NCBI RefSeq assembly: GCF_000429905.1
Contig: NZ_AUCT01000001.1
Location: 166,166 to 230,165, forward strand
Reading direction: 5' to 3'
Length of the DNA stretch: 64,000 bases
DNA from: Desulfatibacillum aliphaticivorans DSM 15576
Lineage (GTDB): Bacteria; Desulfobacterota; Desulfobacteria; Desulfobacterales; Desulfatibacillaceae
Part shown: positions 64,000 to 64,000 of the stretch, piece by piece
Layout of the letters: every line of letters starts with the position of its first letter
Position numbering within the stretch: position 1 is the first letter of the stretch
Made by a program: the position numbers and the translations under genes
Notes under the pieces: model-generated
What the model was told of the DNA's origin: nothing
The model's database searches: none
The model's input: only the letters and a program-made list of their open reading frames with translations

Positions 64000-64000
64000 C

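Overview
The window looks like a chromosomal segment of an anaerobic, moderately GC-rich deltaproteobacterium, most likely a sulfate reducer of the Desulfobacteraceae/Desulfatibacillum type. That is inference. It rests on a DmdC-like acyl-CoA dehydrogenase, a glycyl radical enzyme (GRE), a tungstate ABC transporter, an iron-dependent alcohol dehydrogenase, abundant PAS histidine kinases and many dispersed intergenic hairpins. No rRNA or CRISPR array is present; one tRNA (Asp) is.

Layout. 1-10 kb: acyl-CoA dehydrogenase with a plausible promoter and operator, GNAT acetyltransferase, APC-like membrane protein, secreted C69 dipeptidase, tRNA-Asp with terminator, and an AT-rich secreted orphan, separated by repeat-filled gaps. 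9.9-26.6 kb: a four-gene minus-strand operon of secreted proteins with overlapping start/stop codons. It is headed by a 3684-residue beta-helix/fibronectin protein ending in a Hint (hedgehog/intein-type) domain, followed by a beta-propeller/Ig protein, a double rhodanese without catalytic cysteines, and a small FnIII-like protein. 27-32.7 kb: an NTF2-like gene, then a membrane pentapeptide-repeat gene and a small membrane protein flanked by long, rearranged direct repeats. 32.7-39.6 kb: a GRE locus with a V4R-domain protein, a FadR-type regulator whose predicted operator overlaps its own promoter, a PAS histidine kinase and an Fe-alcohol dehydrogenase. 40.4-43.7 kb: a mobile-element block with a complete IS4-type element (19-bp inverted repeats, 9-bp target duplication), a gene broken by an in-frame TGA, and a RAYT transposase flanked by its REP sequences. 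43.7-49.4 kb: rfbA, rfbC and manC nucleotide-sugar genes, a GH18-like protein, a PlsC-like acyltransferase and a CGGC-domain protein. 49.5-64 kb: a secreted Ntn-hydrolase with a dockerin-like tail, an AmmeMemoRadiSam radical SAM protein, a methyltransferase, ssb, two convergent hybrid histidine kinases, the tupABC tungstate operon and the edge of a helical-repeat protein.

How the genes fit together. The GRE locus reads as a regulated catabolic module: an effector-responsive FadR-type repressor, a possible small-molecule-binding V4R protein translated with it, a radical enzyme of unassigned substrate, and an alcohol/aldehyde oxidoreductase; the GRE-activating enzyme is not here. Tungstate uptake would supply tungsto-enzymes such as formate or aldehyde oxidoreductases, none of which is encoded in the window. 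The secreted operon is the most unusual system: its giant first protein carries a C-terminal Hint domain that keeps the catalytic Cys and TxxH motif but lacks the terminal Asn. That suggests hedgehog-like thioester chemistry at the cell surface rather than splicing.
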